Of a stretch of DNA of 64,000 nt, positions 1 through 13,294 are shown piece after piece; within the stretch, counting starts at the first letter, position 1, and the number at the start of each line of letters is the position of its first letter. The DNA lies in the NCBI GenBank assembly GCA_002943765.1, contig PQWQ01000009.1:1426001-1490000 (forward strand), in the 5' to 3' direction. The notes under the pieces are model-generated. The model had not been told where the DNA came from. It searched no databases and saw only the letters and a program-made list of their open reading frames with translations. The stretch is from Psoroptes ovis. Its lineage: Eukaryota; Arthropoda; Arachnida; Sarcoptiformes; Psoroptidae. The translations under genes were made by a program, and so were the position numbers.

Positions 1-1437
1 ATCACAAAAAAAAAACAATAAACAAACAAACAATCTGCAATCTTTAAATGTGCGAAAAAATAATGAGAAAAAGTTCCGAAATGATAAAATTTATTACCAA
101 AAATCAATATCTTCATGACAATATTTTATCATACAATTAAACGAAAAGAAAAACTATTGGAAAATGTCACTGAAAAAAGTCATCAATTTAAGTGAAAAAA
201 AAAATTGAAGCGAAAACAAAAATCATTTTTAACCCTTTTTTTTCTGTTGATGGAAATGAAATTTTCTTGAATTAATAAGACAAAAATTTGATTAGTTTTG
301 ATCAATTTAATTAGTGCAATTGTTGCTGCTGAATAAATTTTAGTCATTTGATTAAATTTCATATATTTACATATTCATTCTTTTTTGTTTTCTTGATTCA
401 TTAATCTTCAAATTGATCTTATCATTACATAAGATGTTCGATAAGATTTTGATTTTGAAAATTGACTTTTTTTTCAAAGAAAATTTCTGTAAATTTTAAA
501 ACAAATTAATTCAATTTGAAATAATTGAAAATTCATTTTTTACTTGAAAAAAATTTATTTCAAAACTGTTTGAAATAATTGAATTTTGATAATGGAATAC
601 TAAAAAGAATTTCTTAAATAAAAATTTGTTCCATTCATTCATTCATTGATATCAATCTATCAGTCGATTGATAAATGTCAAATCAATAAGCAAACATCAA
701 CCAAAATAATATGAGTTTTCTCAGTGAAATATCAATGAATTCAACTTTTTCAATTTTTGTCGTTTTTTTTCGATTGACATTTACAAATCAATGTGATTGA
801 TTCGTATATTTTTTTTCTGGAATAAATCAATGTGCGATCATTCAATGGTAAATAATGTGAAACATATAATAGAATATTATGATCGAAAGACGGTATTTCT
901 TTGTCATGTTTGGTGCCGCTGTTGATTGATTTAGTTTCTTTTTTTTTCATTTTTTTTTTTTTTTTTTTTTGGTCCCCGATTTCTTTCTTGTTGGTCCTTT
1001 TTGCCCGGTGTTCCCTTGTTTTTTTTTTCATTCTTTTTCTAAAAATCAATTCACGTTTTCGACCAAAGAAAAACAAAAAACAAATATATTTACTTTATTC
1101 ATTTCCAATTTTTCAATTCTTATTGTTTGATAGATTTTTCCATCAAAAACGAATTGAAATTGGAATAATAATGATGGAAAAATAAAGTTTATGCTTATAC
1201 ACGCAAATAAATTTCAATATATTTTTGTGTGTGTGTGTGTGTGTATGTTTGTATTATATGCGTATTATATAATCAAAAAATCAAATAAATTTTATTAAAA
1301 TGAAATGAAATGATTTTTTTTGTGTTTTTTTTTTTTTTTTTTTTTTTTTTTTGGTAGAAAATTTATTCATTTTATCATTGATTATTATTATTATATTTTT
1401 GGTTTGGTTTGGTTTTATTTTATTCTCATTTTAATAG
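1..1437 (+). other. Intron of the SLC4A11-like gene, no exon seen
   Basis: This AT-rich stretch lies upstream of the first visible exon of the transporter and ends in an acceptor AG at 1436-1437. It has poly-T runs near 950-970 and 1328-1353 and a TG microsatellite at about 1225-1246. The two overlapping 94-108 codon open frames here are poly-Lys/poly-Phe shadows of the homopolymer runs. I see no coding exon in it, so the 5' part of the gene lies outside the window. Confidence 0.6.
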
Positions 1438-4400
1438 AAAGGAACAAAAAATGCATTAGAAACTGGCCGCACATTTGCAACAATATTTGCCGATATTGAT
1501 TTTCGACAAAAACTATTGGATGTACATGGTGAAGCTGAATTTAAAGGAATTTTGTTGAAACATGCACAAGATTTAGCATCGGAACAAAGTAATCCAACAC
1601 GTCGTATGGGTAATCATGAACCTGAGGCTGAATTTGAGGCAAGTATTTTCATTTTTTGGTAATATTTTCGTATTTAAATATTTATATTATTGTCTTATCA
1701 TCATTATTCAATTACATTTTTTTTTTCATTTAATGCAAATTGAATTTCATTTTCCATTTTCTCTTCAAATATTTGTTTAACAATGAAATCATCAAATTGT
1801 AAAAACTGCACAAACGAAAAATTCAGGAACCAAGATGCCATTTTGCGCAAGGATTATTTGATGATCTAAGACGTCGTACATCACATTATCTCAGTGATTA
1901 TGTTGATGGTAAGTTTTTTTTCTATTTTTTCATTTTTGCTTTAATCATATCCATATAAATTGTATAAGCGATGATGAATGAATGCTAATTGTATGAAGAG
2001 AATTGTAATAAATTGAATATTTCATAAAAAAATGGAAAATATTTGACATTCCATTTGCGAATTGAAAATAAATAAATAAACAAATAAATGAATGAATGTA
2101 AAGATACAAAAAGAAGTCTTGAATCTCAAATCTAATATGTTATTTTATACAAAGATTTGATTGAAAAAAAAAATACGAAAGAATTTCAATGATTAACGAA
2201 ATTAATGTCTGTAAATGGTTTGTGTGTACTAAGGAATAAACATGAATCGTTACTATCAAATGATTGCAATGTTATTTGTTTTTATTTATCAATAATATTA
2301 ATACTAATACTAATACATTAAATAATAATGATAATAATATTATTTATTATGATTACTGCCGTTTTTTATTATTATTATTATTATTACTATTTCATTGATA
2401 TGTTTATATTTCAATTAATGTATTTTTATTATTAGTATTTTCCTTTGAAATACAACTTTGAAAAAATGTTAAAACTAAAATTCTTATTACAAAATGTATC
2501 AAACATTTTAGAAATGGTGAATAATTTAATTTATGATGTTTTCGATGTTTTTTTTTCTCGTAGATTGTCGAGTGTGGTTGTTTCTTGAATATATACTATG
2601 TTAAAAGTGAATGTTGTTTAGGCGTGTGTAAGCTACAAACTTAAATATTTGTAATGTTCAATTAGTCATTAAGTTAAGGCTATTTGAAATTACCAGTGAA
2701 TCGAAAATGGAAAAAAACAAAAATGTCATTTATGTTTTTGACTAAATTGACCAAATAATAATAATAATTATACGAAAACAAATTATAGAAGAGATAGAAG
2801 CATTGAATGAATTTTTTAAACATTTGAATGTACTGTGTTTCTAAGCAGTATTTTCAATTTGAAAATTAATTCAGATTATATTGTTTTCAAACGAGAAAAA
2901 AGAAATATTACAGCCAAAGGCTAAGATGTTTTTTTCTGATTTTCTTTGTTTGTTCTTCATTTTCTCTTGTACAATTTTTCGTTGTCTATTAAGATTTGAA
3001 TTCCTTGAAGAATTTAATAAATTAATGCATTCATTCATTTATTTATTTTCATTCATTCATTTATGACTGTTTTTGTTTTGTTTTTTGGTTAATTATTATA
3101 ACAAATGAAATATTTACGAATTAATCTTTTTGAATTTATTATTTTTTTTTTATGAAAAAAACAAATAAATGAATGAAAATAAATAAATGAATTAGCAAAG
3201 AATTAGAATGTCATTGTGAAAGAGTATGATAGATCGAATGAAAAAAAAATAAAATAAAAAGCTTCAATTTAGTATAATGTAAACAACACAACATACATGT
3301 CAGAAAAAACACTTTTAAATTTGATTTTAATAATTTTATTTAATTTTTATTCAAAATTTTATTTTCTACCGAGTGAGGTAGCTTTTTCAACGTCTCAAAT
3401 CAGAATGACCGTTGATTCTTTTCATATTTTTAAAAACATATCGTTGGCTCCAAAATTGGGGCTATTCGTAAAGAACGACTATTGACAATTTATCATGACA
3501 TACATACATTAATTAATGCTTAATGAGGAAAAATAAATAAATAAATATTTCTAATGATTTAAAAAAATTAGAAAAAAAATTTCCATTCGTTCTTTATTTC
3601 AATTGTATTCTGATTAATTAATTAATTTTTTTTCAAAAACAAAAAATTAAATTAGGTTTAATTGGAAGAAAAACAATTCAAAAAACAATATCGACAATAT
3701 TTTTCCTATATTTTGCCTGCATATTACCGACAATAGCCTTCGGTGTCCTTAATAATAATAATACTTCGGGAAAAATCGGTAAATCACGGCTAGAAAAATT
3801 TCCATTGATTCCTTTTATATTGATTTCATTAATTTGAATTTTTTTTCTAATTTTTTTTTATTCTTACAATTCTTCATTATACGTTTTCGGTAAACGAATC
3901 GCTAACCTGTACTTGTTCGTAATTATTCTGTGGATGAATATAAATTTACGAATTTCGCCGAAATAAATGCCTTCATTTTGTTTGTAATTTGAATATCATT
4001 CTACCGGGATTTTCTCTCTTTATTGCTCATAACTAACTAACCAAAATAGGTGGTAAGTCATTATTATAATTTCCATTATTTTTCCATAACATTTCCCCGT
4101 ATATGATTTTAAAAACATTGTAACAATTTTTAATGTAATTTTTATTGATGTTTTTTTTCAATGAAAATACAATTATTATCATTATCATAATGATAATGGT
4201 TATTATCTATGATTGTGTGTGCATTATTATATTATGTTGGCCTAAGCACAATTACCAAAGCTATGCACTCTCAATGTTGTCTTCACTGCAATAATTCTCA
4301 TTTATTAGGCTGTCCGAAAAGTTCATACCCCGCTTATTCAATAGAGTTGTTCATAAAAATCGGCCAGAACTTTACGGACAGCCTGATATTTTTTTTTTTT

Positions 4401-7400
4401 TTAGTAATTTCTAATGAAAAAAACAATGAAAATTTAATGAAATTAAATTTAAATATTGATGAGATTTTCATTTTTTTAATATTTTCATTGAATGCTGAAT
4501 TAACCCTGTAATTTATGTATGAATGAATTTTCATTTTGTTGTATCGATTTGTAAAATGAATTCAAAATTCATTTTACATTATCTTATGATGGTTATGTCG
4601 TCGAAAAATTGAATCCATCATACTATGGAAAATACATCATACTATGTACATATCTTCTTCGCAAAATACAATTTAATGCCGATATGAAATTGTAATTTCA
4701 TCATATTTTTATTCGGCTAAAAAATTCCTTTAGGGCAAAATTGAATTTTTTCCTTTTACAAATGCAACCGAATTGCAGAAATTTAGGCCAAATCTAATGA
4801 TGAAAATTACATTAAATTTTTTTTTCTACATTATATGATACAACAAAAATCTACGAATATAATCGATATATTATTATTCTCATTCATATATATTGATCGA
4901 TTTATCGATCACAGAAAAAAAACAATGCAAGAAAAAAAATGAAAAATGATTCTTGAATTCATTTTTCATCTATCGCTTCACTCATTGTTTATTTCGCTTA
5001 TATCTTTTGAATACATTTTTTTTCAAAAAAATGTATAAGACACACATTGGTGGTGATCAATGGCACCACCATCACATCATTAACGTAGATTCATTCATAG
5101 TACTGAATTCAGTAAATGCATAGTGCCATAATTTTGAACGAATTTATTGTTTACTGCTCGTTCGCATAAAGTTTAAGTGTTTTTGTTTTTAAACTAGAAA
5201 TAAAGTAAAAAACAATGATTATATTGCCAGATTATGAGAAATGATATGATATGATAATGATCGAAATATATTCAAACGACAACCAACATCATATCATGGC
5301 CAAAAACAAACAAACAAACAAACAATACAAATACAAAAACTTTGTGATCAAGATCGAGAGATTTCATCACATTTTCTGTATGTTTGTAATGAATTGTAAA
5401 TGATAGATTCCAAAGAAAAAAAAATAATTTTTGCCCAATTCAAATTCATAGCACGTAGTCAGAAAAAAAATGGTGCTAGAATACACATTTTCTTTTGACT
5501 ATCTTCCATTCACCACCTCCAAACAAAAAAAATATGGTGAAGATTCGTGCATTTTTAATTCATTTCTTTCATTTGATAATACCGTGATAAATTATCAAGA
5601 AAAAAAAATTTATTCGATTATAACTTGATGATAATGAAAACGTTAAGCGATCGAATATGAAATGAAATTGATATCAAAACATAATGATAATGAATTGTAA
5701 TATTTGTAAATATCGCAATTCGTAAGTCATGCGAAATCATTGAAAAACAAAAAACAAAAATCAATAAGATATAAAAATGATATGTAAATCTCAATGGATT
5801 CAATGTAAAAATCAATGAGCAAGAATTTTTTTTTAGGACATATTATGAATGATAATCATTTGGCCTAGAATAGTGTTTAATTAATATATTCATTAATCAT
5901 TTTCTAGAATTTATGATCAATAAATTTTCTTAATATATTTTTTCTGCTTCAGATATACGTAAAGCAATTATTGGACAAACAATCGGTGGATTGTCATTTG
6001 CATTTCTTGGCGGTCAACCATTAGTGATCATAATGACGACGGCGCCCATTTGTCTTTATATAAAAGGTATATAAATCGAAGCCTAATCATTTTGAAGAAA
6101 TTTTTTGAAAATAAAATGTTGTTTTCACTGTAAAACAGTCATATATAATATATGTGAAGATTTTCAATTGGATTTTCATGCAATGTATGCATGTGTTGGT
6201 TTGTGGAACACATTTTTCCTCATTATTTATGCTGTATTTGATCTAAGTAAATTAATGAAATGGTGTACGAGATCGACAGAGGAAATATTTTCATTATTTA
6301 TTAGTATTGCCTTCGCTGTAGATGCTGGTCGTGATGTAATTAAAAGTAAATAAGTTTTTCAATTATTTTCAACTCTTTTTCAAAATAATACAATAATCTT
6401 TTTCTTTTGATTCAATTCTATTTTTATGATAATCACGAAAATTTTAAAAGATTTTCAAACCCACTATTATAGTCAATTATGTTTAAATCAATTTAATCAT
6501 ACAAAAGATCGGCAATATTTATTGCAAAATTTTCGACAACAAGCACAAATATTGGCTCAAACAACAAATATACCGATGCTTATCGAATCGATATTGCCAT
6601 CATCATTGAATCATTCAAATATAACAATACCAGCAATCACAACAGCTAATAATTTAATTACATCAGCAACTGCTGCTGCATTGGTTACGGCTAATTCATT
6701 AATTGATAATAATTTATCATCATCATCATTGCCGCCATCGACATCATCATCATCACAGCAATCATCATTAAATTATTATGATAATCAAAATTATAATATT
6801 TTTAATACTAATTGGACTAATCAAAATTCATTATTATTGAATAATAATTATCATAATTATGATAATAATTATATTAATATTAATGATACGGATCATAATA
6901 ATGATTCATTATTATTTTCAACATTATCTAATCATAATTTATTTCAAACAAATCAAAGTGTTCATAATTTTGATAATAATAATAATAATTATTCAAATGA
7001 TAATCATTCATTAAATTTATTTGCTGCCAATAATAATAATAATAATGTATCGACACTAGCCACAACAATTGCCTCATTAATTTGGTCTCCTGAAGCTAAT
7101 AGTTTTTTACAAAATTTAACGTCATCAACATTGAAATTAATATTTACCGACTTACATATGTCTGAAGATGGTATTTGTCGTCGTGAAACTAGTTTATTAT
7201 TTTTATTGCTCATGCTTGGCACTGTTTGGATGGCTGTTTCATTGTTTAATTTTAATAAAACGTAAGTGTTTTCTATTTATTTGTACATGAATCATTCAAA
7301 TTTTGAAAAATCTTGTGAATTTTTTGTTTATTTTCTTACTTTGAACAATAGTCCTTATCTTCAAGCCAGTAAAAGAGAACTATTAGCCGATTATGCTTTG

Positions 7401-8632
7401 CCATGTTCGGTTATTATTCTAAGTTTCATCGGTTCATTTGTTTTTCGTGATATTCCAGGTAATATGATTTAATATAAAATGTTTTCAATTATCAAGATTG
7501 ATATGTTTTTGCTTTGCCAATAATCAATAGTCGAACATTTTCGTTATGATGAAGAGCTACAATTGAAAAGAGCAAGATTAGAAGATCTTCCTTGGACTGC
7601 ATTCGGTGCCTGTATGGGTCTGGGTTTTTCACTGTCATTATTATTTTTTATGGATCAAAATATTTCGGCAGCAATGGTCAATAATCCGTGCAATAAGTAT
7701 GAAATTTTTCCTATTTTCTTATAAAATATGAGATTTAAAATTCTGTTTATTATTCATTGAAATTTAGATTGAAAAAAGGATGTGCTTATCACTTGGATTT
7801 ATTCGTTGTCGGTATTTTGAATGGCTTTCTTTCATTGTATGCATTTCCGTGGATGCATGGAGTGTTACCACATTCACCGCTTCATGTAAGAAGTTTGGCC
7901 GATGTTGAAGAACGTGTGGATCAAGGACATGTTTATGAAATGTATTTTACTATATAAGTTTATATGTTGATATTTTTCCTATTTTAATCAAATGTTTTCT
8001 CCTTTCTTCACTAAAAGAATTGTTAAAGTACGTGAAACACGTTTAACTGGTATCGTATCACACATATTGATTGGATTATCAGTATTTTTGATACCATATC
8101 CAATGGCTTATATACCGACTGCCGTACTTGATGGCCTTTTTCTTTACATGGCAATAACTTCGCTCAATGGCAATCAAATGTTTGAACGTATTACTTTATT
8201 GTTTATGGAACAGGTATATTAACAATAGTTTAATGATAATTATTTATTGTAAATGACATTTTTTTTCAAAATTATTAGGCAGCCTATCCACCAAATCATT
8301 ATATTCGAAGATGTCCACAACGTAAAATTCATCTATTCACATTATGTCAAATGGTTCAATTAGGTTTAATGTGTTTTTTCGGTTTTTCACCATGGCCATA
8401 TATCAAAATGGTATTTCCAATAATTGTTATTCTTTTATTACCATTTAGGTGAGCATCTAAATTAATGATATAAATTCTACAAAAAAATATGGAATTAATA
8501 AATGATCATTAATCATTTATGCTTTGTATTCATTATATAATTTCTCATTTTGATTCAAAAAATAGGCATAAAGTAGTACCATTAGTGATTGATAATAAAT
8601 ATCTCGAAGCACTTGATGGTGAAAATCAATGA
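1438..8632 (+). CDS. SLC4A11-like solute carrier, 3' twelve exons (5' partial)
   Basis: SLC4 proteins are multi-pass plasma-membrane transporters; SLC4A11 is described as an electrogenic H+/OH-, borate or water-linked transporter rather than a classical bicarbonate carrier. The exons are 1438-1638, 1827-1908, 3656-3778, 5953-6066, 6139-6345, 6451-7261, 7352-7458, 7531-7696, 7768-7941, 8018-8213, 8279-8448 and 8566-8632 (stop TGA). All phases agree and give 805 codons. The end of the cytoplasmic domain (ALETGRTFATIFADIDFRQK) comes first, then membrane segments starting with TISTIFFLYFACILPTIAFG. Diagnostic segments are LFISIAFAVDA, HSPLHVRSLADVEERV, TSLNGNQMFERI and AYPPNHYIRRCPQRKIH, which resemble SLC4A11 more than the AE or NBC branches. 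The first intron (1639-1826) uses a GC donor. The exon 6451-7261 holds a large low-complexity loop. The N-terminal cytoplasmic region is missing because of the window edge. Confidence 0.9.
1639..1826 (+). other. GC-AG intron in the SLC4A11-like gene
   Basis: The exon ends in GAG and is followed by GCAAGT, the typical context of the rare GC donor. The acceptor is ATTCAG at 1821-1826. Only this donor keeps phase 0 into the next exon (EPRCHFAQGLFDDLRRR). A GT at about 1643 would put the next exon out of frame and into a stop. Confidence 0.7.
1909..3655 (+). other. Intron, low-complexity AT-rich
   Basis: The intron runs from GTAAGT at 1909 to AG at 3654-3655. It contains ATT/AAT trinucleotide runs (about 2280-2420) and ATTCATTC runs (about 3020-3060). 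I saw no conserved exon and no recognisable repeat family. Confidence 0.6.
3779..5952 (+). other. Intron hosting one mariner-type MITE
   Basis: The intron runs from GTAAAT at 3779 to the acceptor CTTCAG ending at 5952. Apart from a 72-bp terminal-inverted-repeat element at 4315-4386, it is AT-rich with no convincing coding potential. Confidence 0.6.
4315..4386. mobile_element. Mariner-type MITE, copy 1
   Basis: This is a 72-bp element with near-perfect terminal inverted repeats. The left end is TTAGGCTGTCCGAAAAGTTC and the right end is its complement, finishing GGACAGCCTGA. It is flanked by TA at 4313-4314 and 4387-4388, as expected for Tc1/mariner insertion. It carries no transposase. Four more members lie in the large ROR intron. 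The single strand would fold into one hairpin. Confidence 0.75.
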
Positions 8633-8884
8633 AAATGCAGCAAGCAAATGCAGAAATAATGATGAATTCAAATGGAGATATTGATATATATTTAGGAAAT
8701 CATTCATAGTTGTAGCAATTAATTGTATACGAATTTGCAATCGCAAATCAATCGATTGATTGTAGATATATGTGTTTGAATATATCATCATTATTATTAT
8801 CATTATTGATATCATCAATATCCATTAAAAATATTGAATATTTTTTAGATAACTCATCATATGATGATGATGAACCAACAGATG

Positions 8885-8890
8885 AATAAA
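8885..8890 (+). terminator. Candidate polyadenylation signal of the SLC4A11-like gene
   Basis: The first AATAAA after the stop codon, giving a 3' UTR of about 270 bases. Further AATAAA runs occur near 9550-9570, so the true cleavage site is uncertain. Confidence 0.4.
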
Positions 8891-10860
8891 CTTGGAATGC
8901 TCACGAACAAATTGTTATTTATTCATTTATTTCACATTCGACATGAATACAAGACATATGATACACTTGAATATACCATAAAAAAACAATGCAAACAATC
9001 TAACACATACACACGCACACATTAGAAATTTTGATTGATTATGGGACAATTTGAATGAAAACAATGAAACAAAAACTATAAACTCTAGTATCATCAAGCA
9101 TATTGTCTTTGATATTTTATTTATTATGAAACATATTTTTATTTTTGAATTAGAAGATTATTAGCGATTGTAAAAACAAATTGATCAAATAGACAAAGAA
9201 CAAATGATTATTATTGATCCACACATCAATCAAAAAGGAATCGAAGAAAATTTTCAAGAAATCAAATCTAGAAATTCATATAAAATATACCCGAATACAC
9301 AATTTTGAACTATTATTTGTTGACATTTATTATTGACATAAATGATGATGCCTTTTTCTATGTAATGATTGGGCAATCAAAATTATTATTAATTGTTTTT
9401 TTTCTAGTTTAAATAATTTATTGTTGAACAAATACATTTGATAATCTACATGATTTTTTTTCTGATCTGAATTCATCTTATTATCTTCGACGAAGAAAAA
9501 TTATTGTTGCCATTTTATTCCATGAAAATGTGTAAATATTGAACAAATAATACAATAAATAAATAAATACATTGGAAAATTTAATTGAAAATCATCTATT
9601 TTGTTTTGGGTTTTTTTCTATTATTATAAAATTAAAAATTCATACACACACACACACACAAAATACCACATCATTGATAAGCATCTATTTGCCATCATAT
9701 ATAGTGATAAATATTATTATTATTATTATTGAATATATATACGAATGATTGACATTGAATCATGAACAGTGAAAATTATTTATCATAGTTTTTTTCAAAA
9801 TGTTTAATTGTAACAATCTTTATTTGTAAAAAAAATATTGTTTAATTGATCCATAGATGCTCTCTAAGAATACATAATAATAATTACAACATTAAGTTCA
9901 GAAATACAAGTTCAATAGAAGAATGGTATGAAATATGAATATTCAAATTGAAATAATATTGAGCTGTCCGACACACTGGTTTCCTATTGAATCAATCGAA
10001 AATGTTCACTTTGAAAATCAAATTGAACCTTTTGGACAATCAAACATTCAACATCTATGCAATATTTCAGCTATGAGAATATTACAAACATGCCAATACA
10101 TGTTTATCGAACAAAAAAAAATGAATTATTTATTCATTTATTCATTCAATTATTGTATTTTTGATCATGAAATTTTCAAATATCCAACAGTTATCCAATT
10201 ATTTATATTATTAACTAAATTCATCATAGAATCATTGTAATACAAAGATATCTTTTGATGTCATAATTTTCTCAACATCACATTTGAATTTATGAACAAA
10301 ATCGATGAATGGACAGCAATAATTTTATGAATAATTGAAGAACATTAACAAAAGAATTGAATGATTTCAAATTTATAATTTACATTATTTAAATATACAG
10401 TCTTTCAGACGATTTAGGCTTTTTCGAATTTGAAAAATTTCAAATAAAAATGTTATTTATTGATAACTATGATTTTATGAATACATTATTATTATGAATA
10501 CAATTGATATTAAGAAAAACTGCATTAAAAACGACTGTTCAAACGACAGCTTGATTTGATCTTGAATATTTGAGTTGAAAATGTTCATCCAGCTCAATGG
10601 CAAACACACGAATTCATAGTCAAATGCCAATACAAATGTCAATTCAATGAAAGGGTTTAGATATAAATAGCTCAATAAATCAATGCTTTTTTCATTGCTT
10701 CATTTGCAGTCAACCAACATTGTTTTAATTTTATTTATTTGTTTGTTTATTTATTCATCATAAATCTTTAATCGTTCCCATTCCAATAGTCATTTCTGAC
10801 ACTTCAAAGCTTGTAAATATTATTTTTTGATTTATTTATTATTTATTGAATTGATTGTTA
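8891..10860. other. Intergenic AT-rich DNA
   Basis: I see no gene here. There is a CA microsatellite near 9641-9661 and an ATT run near 9715-9730. The open frames at 8582-8818, 9935-10240 and 10475-10675 have the composition expected by chance in AT-rich DNA. Confidence 0.5.
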
Positions 10861-10984
10861 CAGTTTTAATTAGGAACCAAGATCGTTTGTTGAAATATTA
10901 GTAGCCTTGTCCGCTTGGTATTTCATTAAAATTTCTGGCACGATAGCACGAAGAGTGTCGTCGCGTCACAAACGACTTTGAGAT

Positions 10985-11830
10985 GGCCTTAAATTTTTTC
11001 ACGTTTTTAAAACATTTTCGAGGGTTTGTCTTAGACTTTTTCAAAATTTTGAAAAAGTTGTGAAAGCTAGATAGCCTTAGATTTTTCGATTTTTCGAAAA
11101 TTTTAAAAGACTATAGTCTTTGATTTTTTCAAAATTTTGAAAAATTTCCGCGTACTATAGCCTTAGATTTTTTCGATTTTTTCAAAAATTTTGACGATGT
11201 ATAACCTTGGATTTTTTAAAAATATCAAAAATTTCCACGTACTATACTACGCCCAGATTTTTGCGATTTTTTCCAAAATTTCGACTTTAGTTTTTGATTT
11301 TTGAAAAATTTCAAAAATTTCCAAAGACTATCTTTGTCTTGTCAATAGTCTTGGATATTTTCAATTTTCCTAAAAATTTCCACAGACTATTGTCTTATAT
11401 TTTTTGAAAAAATTTCAAAAATTTCCACGTATTATAGCCTTAGATTTTTTCGATTTTTCTAAAAATTTTGAGGATGGATAGTCTTAAATTTTTTCGATTT
11501 TTGAAAAATTTTGACGATGGATAGCCTTAGATTTTTTCGAAAATTTCCAAAATTTTGACGATGGATAGCCTTAGATTTTTTCGATTTTTGAAAAATTTTG
11601 ACGATGGATAGCCTTAGATTTTTTCGATTTTTTCAAAAATTTTGACGATGGATAACTTTAGATTTTTTCAAAAAATTCAAAAATTTCATCGATGTATAGC
11701 CTCAGATTTTTTCCAAATTGTCAAAAATCTTGTCAATGTATAAACCTTGATTTTTTCGAAATTTTCAAAAATTTTCAATTATTGTATGCATAGATATTTT
11801 CATTTTTTTAAAAATTTCCACATACTGCTG
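10985..11830. repeat. Degenerate 43-44 bp minisatellite, left array
   Basis: The unit contains GACGATGGATAGCCTTAGAT followed by T-rich and AATTTT blocks. Clear unit starts at 11513, 11557, 11600 and 11644 give periods of 44, 43 and 44 bp. The array decays towards both ends. The same unit in reverse orientation forms arrays at 28810-29290 and 29890-30430 on the other side of the palindrome. Confidence 0.8.
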
Positions 11831-12600
11831 TTTTAGATTTTTTTTCCAATTATGCCGAGTATATAGTCATTGTTATTGCCCAAATTTTTGATGATTATAA
11901 TCCATAATCCAAAATTACAATGATTCTAGCCGTAGTTTTTCTCCTGATATACAAAAACTATGACTAACAATTTTCATCCCAATTTCCAAAAACCATGGCC
12001 GCTGTGATCTTCCAAATTTTCAGCCATGGCAATAGGTAGGGATTGTATTCCCAATGATTAAACATATCTAATTTTTAAAAATTTCGAAGACTACAGGCCT
12101 ATGTATTATACAATATACAAAAGATTATAATCCTATTATTTCTCCCAATTTTTAACAATGCTCATTCCTCATTTTCAAATTCCAAAAGACTACACCCCTT
12201 CCGCATCGCTAAATCTCAAGAACCTACGTTTATTCTCCATCTGGAAAATCCAAAAGATTACACCCATTCCTCATTACTATATCCCACAACCCTAAATTTA
12301 TACTCCATCTCCAATTTCCCAATTACATCCTCAAATTCACAAAGGTTATGGGCCTAATTATTTAAATGTCCTAAGATCCTATAACCAAATGTTTCTCCTG
12401 ATTTCCAAATGCTATTTATTTAAATGTCTAATAGCCGTAAATTTTTTTCCAATTTCCAAAGGCTTTAGCTTTAGTAATACTAAAACTTCACATAGGGCTT
12501 AGGCAAGTTCGCCAAGTTCCTAAGGTTTTTAGATTTGGTTCTTCCCCAAATTGCCAAGAGTATACTTCTCCGAATTTGCAAAGACTATAGTCTTGGTTTT
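11831..12600. repeat. Diverged repeat-derived DNA
   Basis: Short phrases such as CCAAAGACTATAG and TTCCAATTTCC recur irregularly, as if an older array of about 45-bp units had decayed. No open frame or promoter is visible. Confidence 0.45.
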
Positions 12601-12763
12601 TTCGATGATCATGGAACTTAACGAAGATTTATGTGCGTGTCCAACATGATTGTGGTCCAATTTCAATGCTGTCCATAATTTCGTACCAACATTTAGGAAC
12701 TAATTTTATATTGATGCTCGTGGTTCGTTCCCATCCGACAATAATGATATTCATGTTGGTCGC

Positions 12764-13207
12764 TTAGTGCGTGTCCAACAAGATCCTTAAATTAAGTCTC
12801 TTCAAGATCAGCTTCAATTTTTGAAATCGATAAATTGAATCTGCCAGTGACATTAGTCTCATTGAACTAAATCGGTAGAGGTTAATTTCAGTTTCTATGC
12901 CCTGCAAAATTTCGCCCCAATATTTGAGCATAAATTTAATGAAATGGCTCGTGGTTTGCTCCCATCCGACAAAAATGAAATCATTTTCGTCGCCAAATAC
13001 GTGTACAACAAGGTACTAGTTTTCCGTATCTTGACGATCAGATCTATGGGTTATTTTCGATAAATTCGTTATGTCTGCCAACGATAATAGCCCCAATAAA
13101 CTAGATTGTAAATTAATCAGTATAAATTAGTAATACAAAATTTAATTTAAATATAATATACTCACCATAAGATTTCGGTAGATGAACCAGATAAATTGTA
13201 TAATACT
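12764..13207 (-). pseudogene. Decayed gene-family copy A (F-box-like segment)
   Basis: A 42-bp exon (13166-13207, between GCAG and GTGAGT) joins by phase to 13100-12764. The junction reads TEILCLLGLLSLADITNLSK, which resembles the first half of an F-box (E-I-L, hydrophobic spacing, L-S-L-x-D-x-x-N-L-S). Downstream come VHVFGDENDFIFVGWEQTTS and MLKYWGEILQGIETEI. One in-frame TAG lies at 13016-13018; otherwise the frame is open for 111 codons to a TAA at 12764-12766. The same peptide blocks recur in copies B and C, which argues that this was once coding. F-box assignment is by eye only, and no Skp1-binding function is claimed. Confidence 0.5.
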
Positions 13208-13294
13208 CTGCAAAAACATTTCAAGTTATTTGAATAGATGTTGATGGTTGTTTGATTTGAAATTGAATGATAATTTCCATCAAGATTCGAGCTG

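Noticed and set aside
9935..10240. 101-codon frame in the intergenic region
   Set aside because: Composition is rich in Ile, Phe and Asn, as expected of random AT-rich DNA, with no family resemblance.
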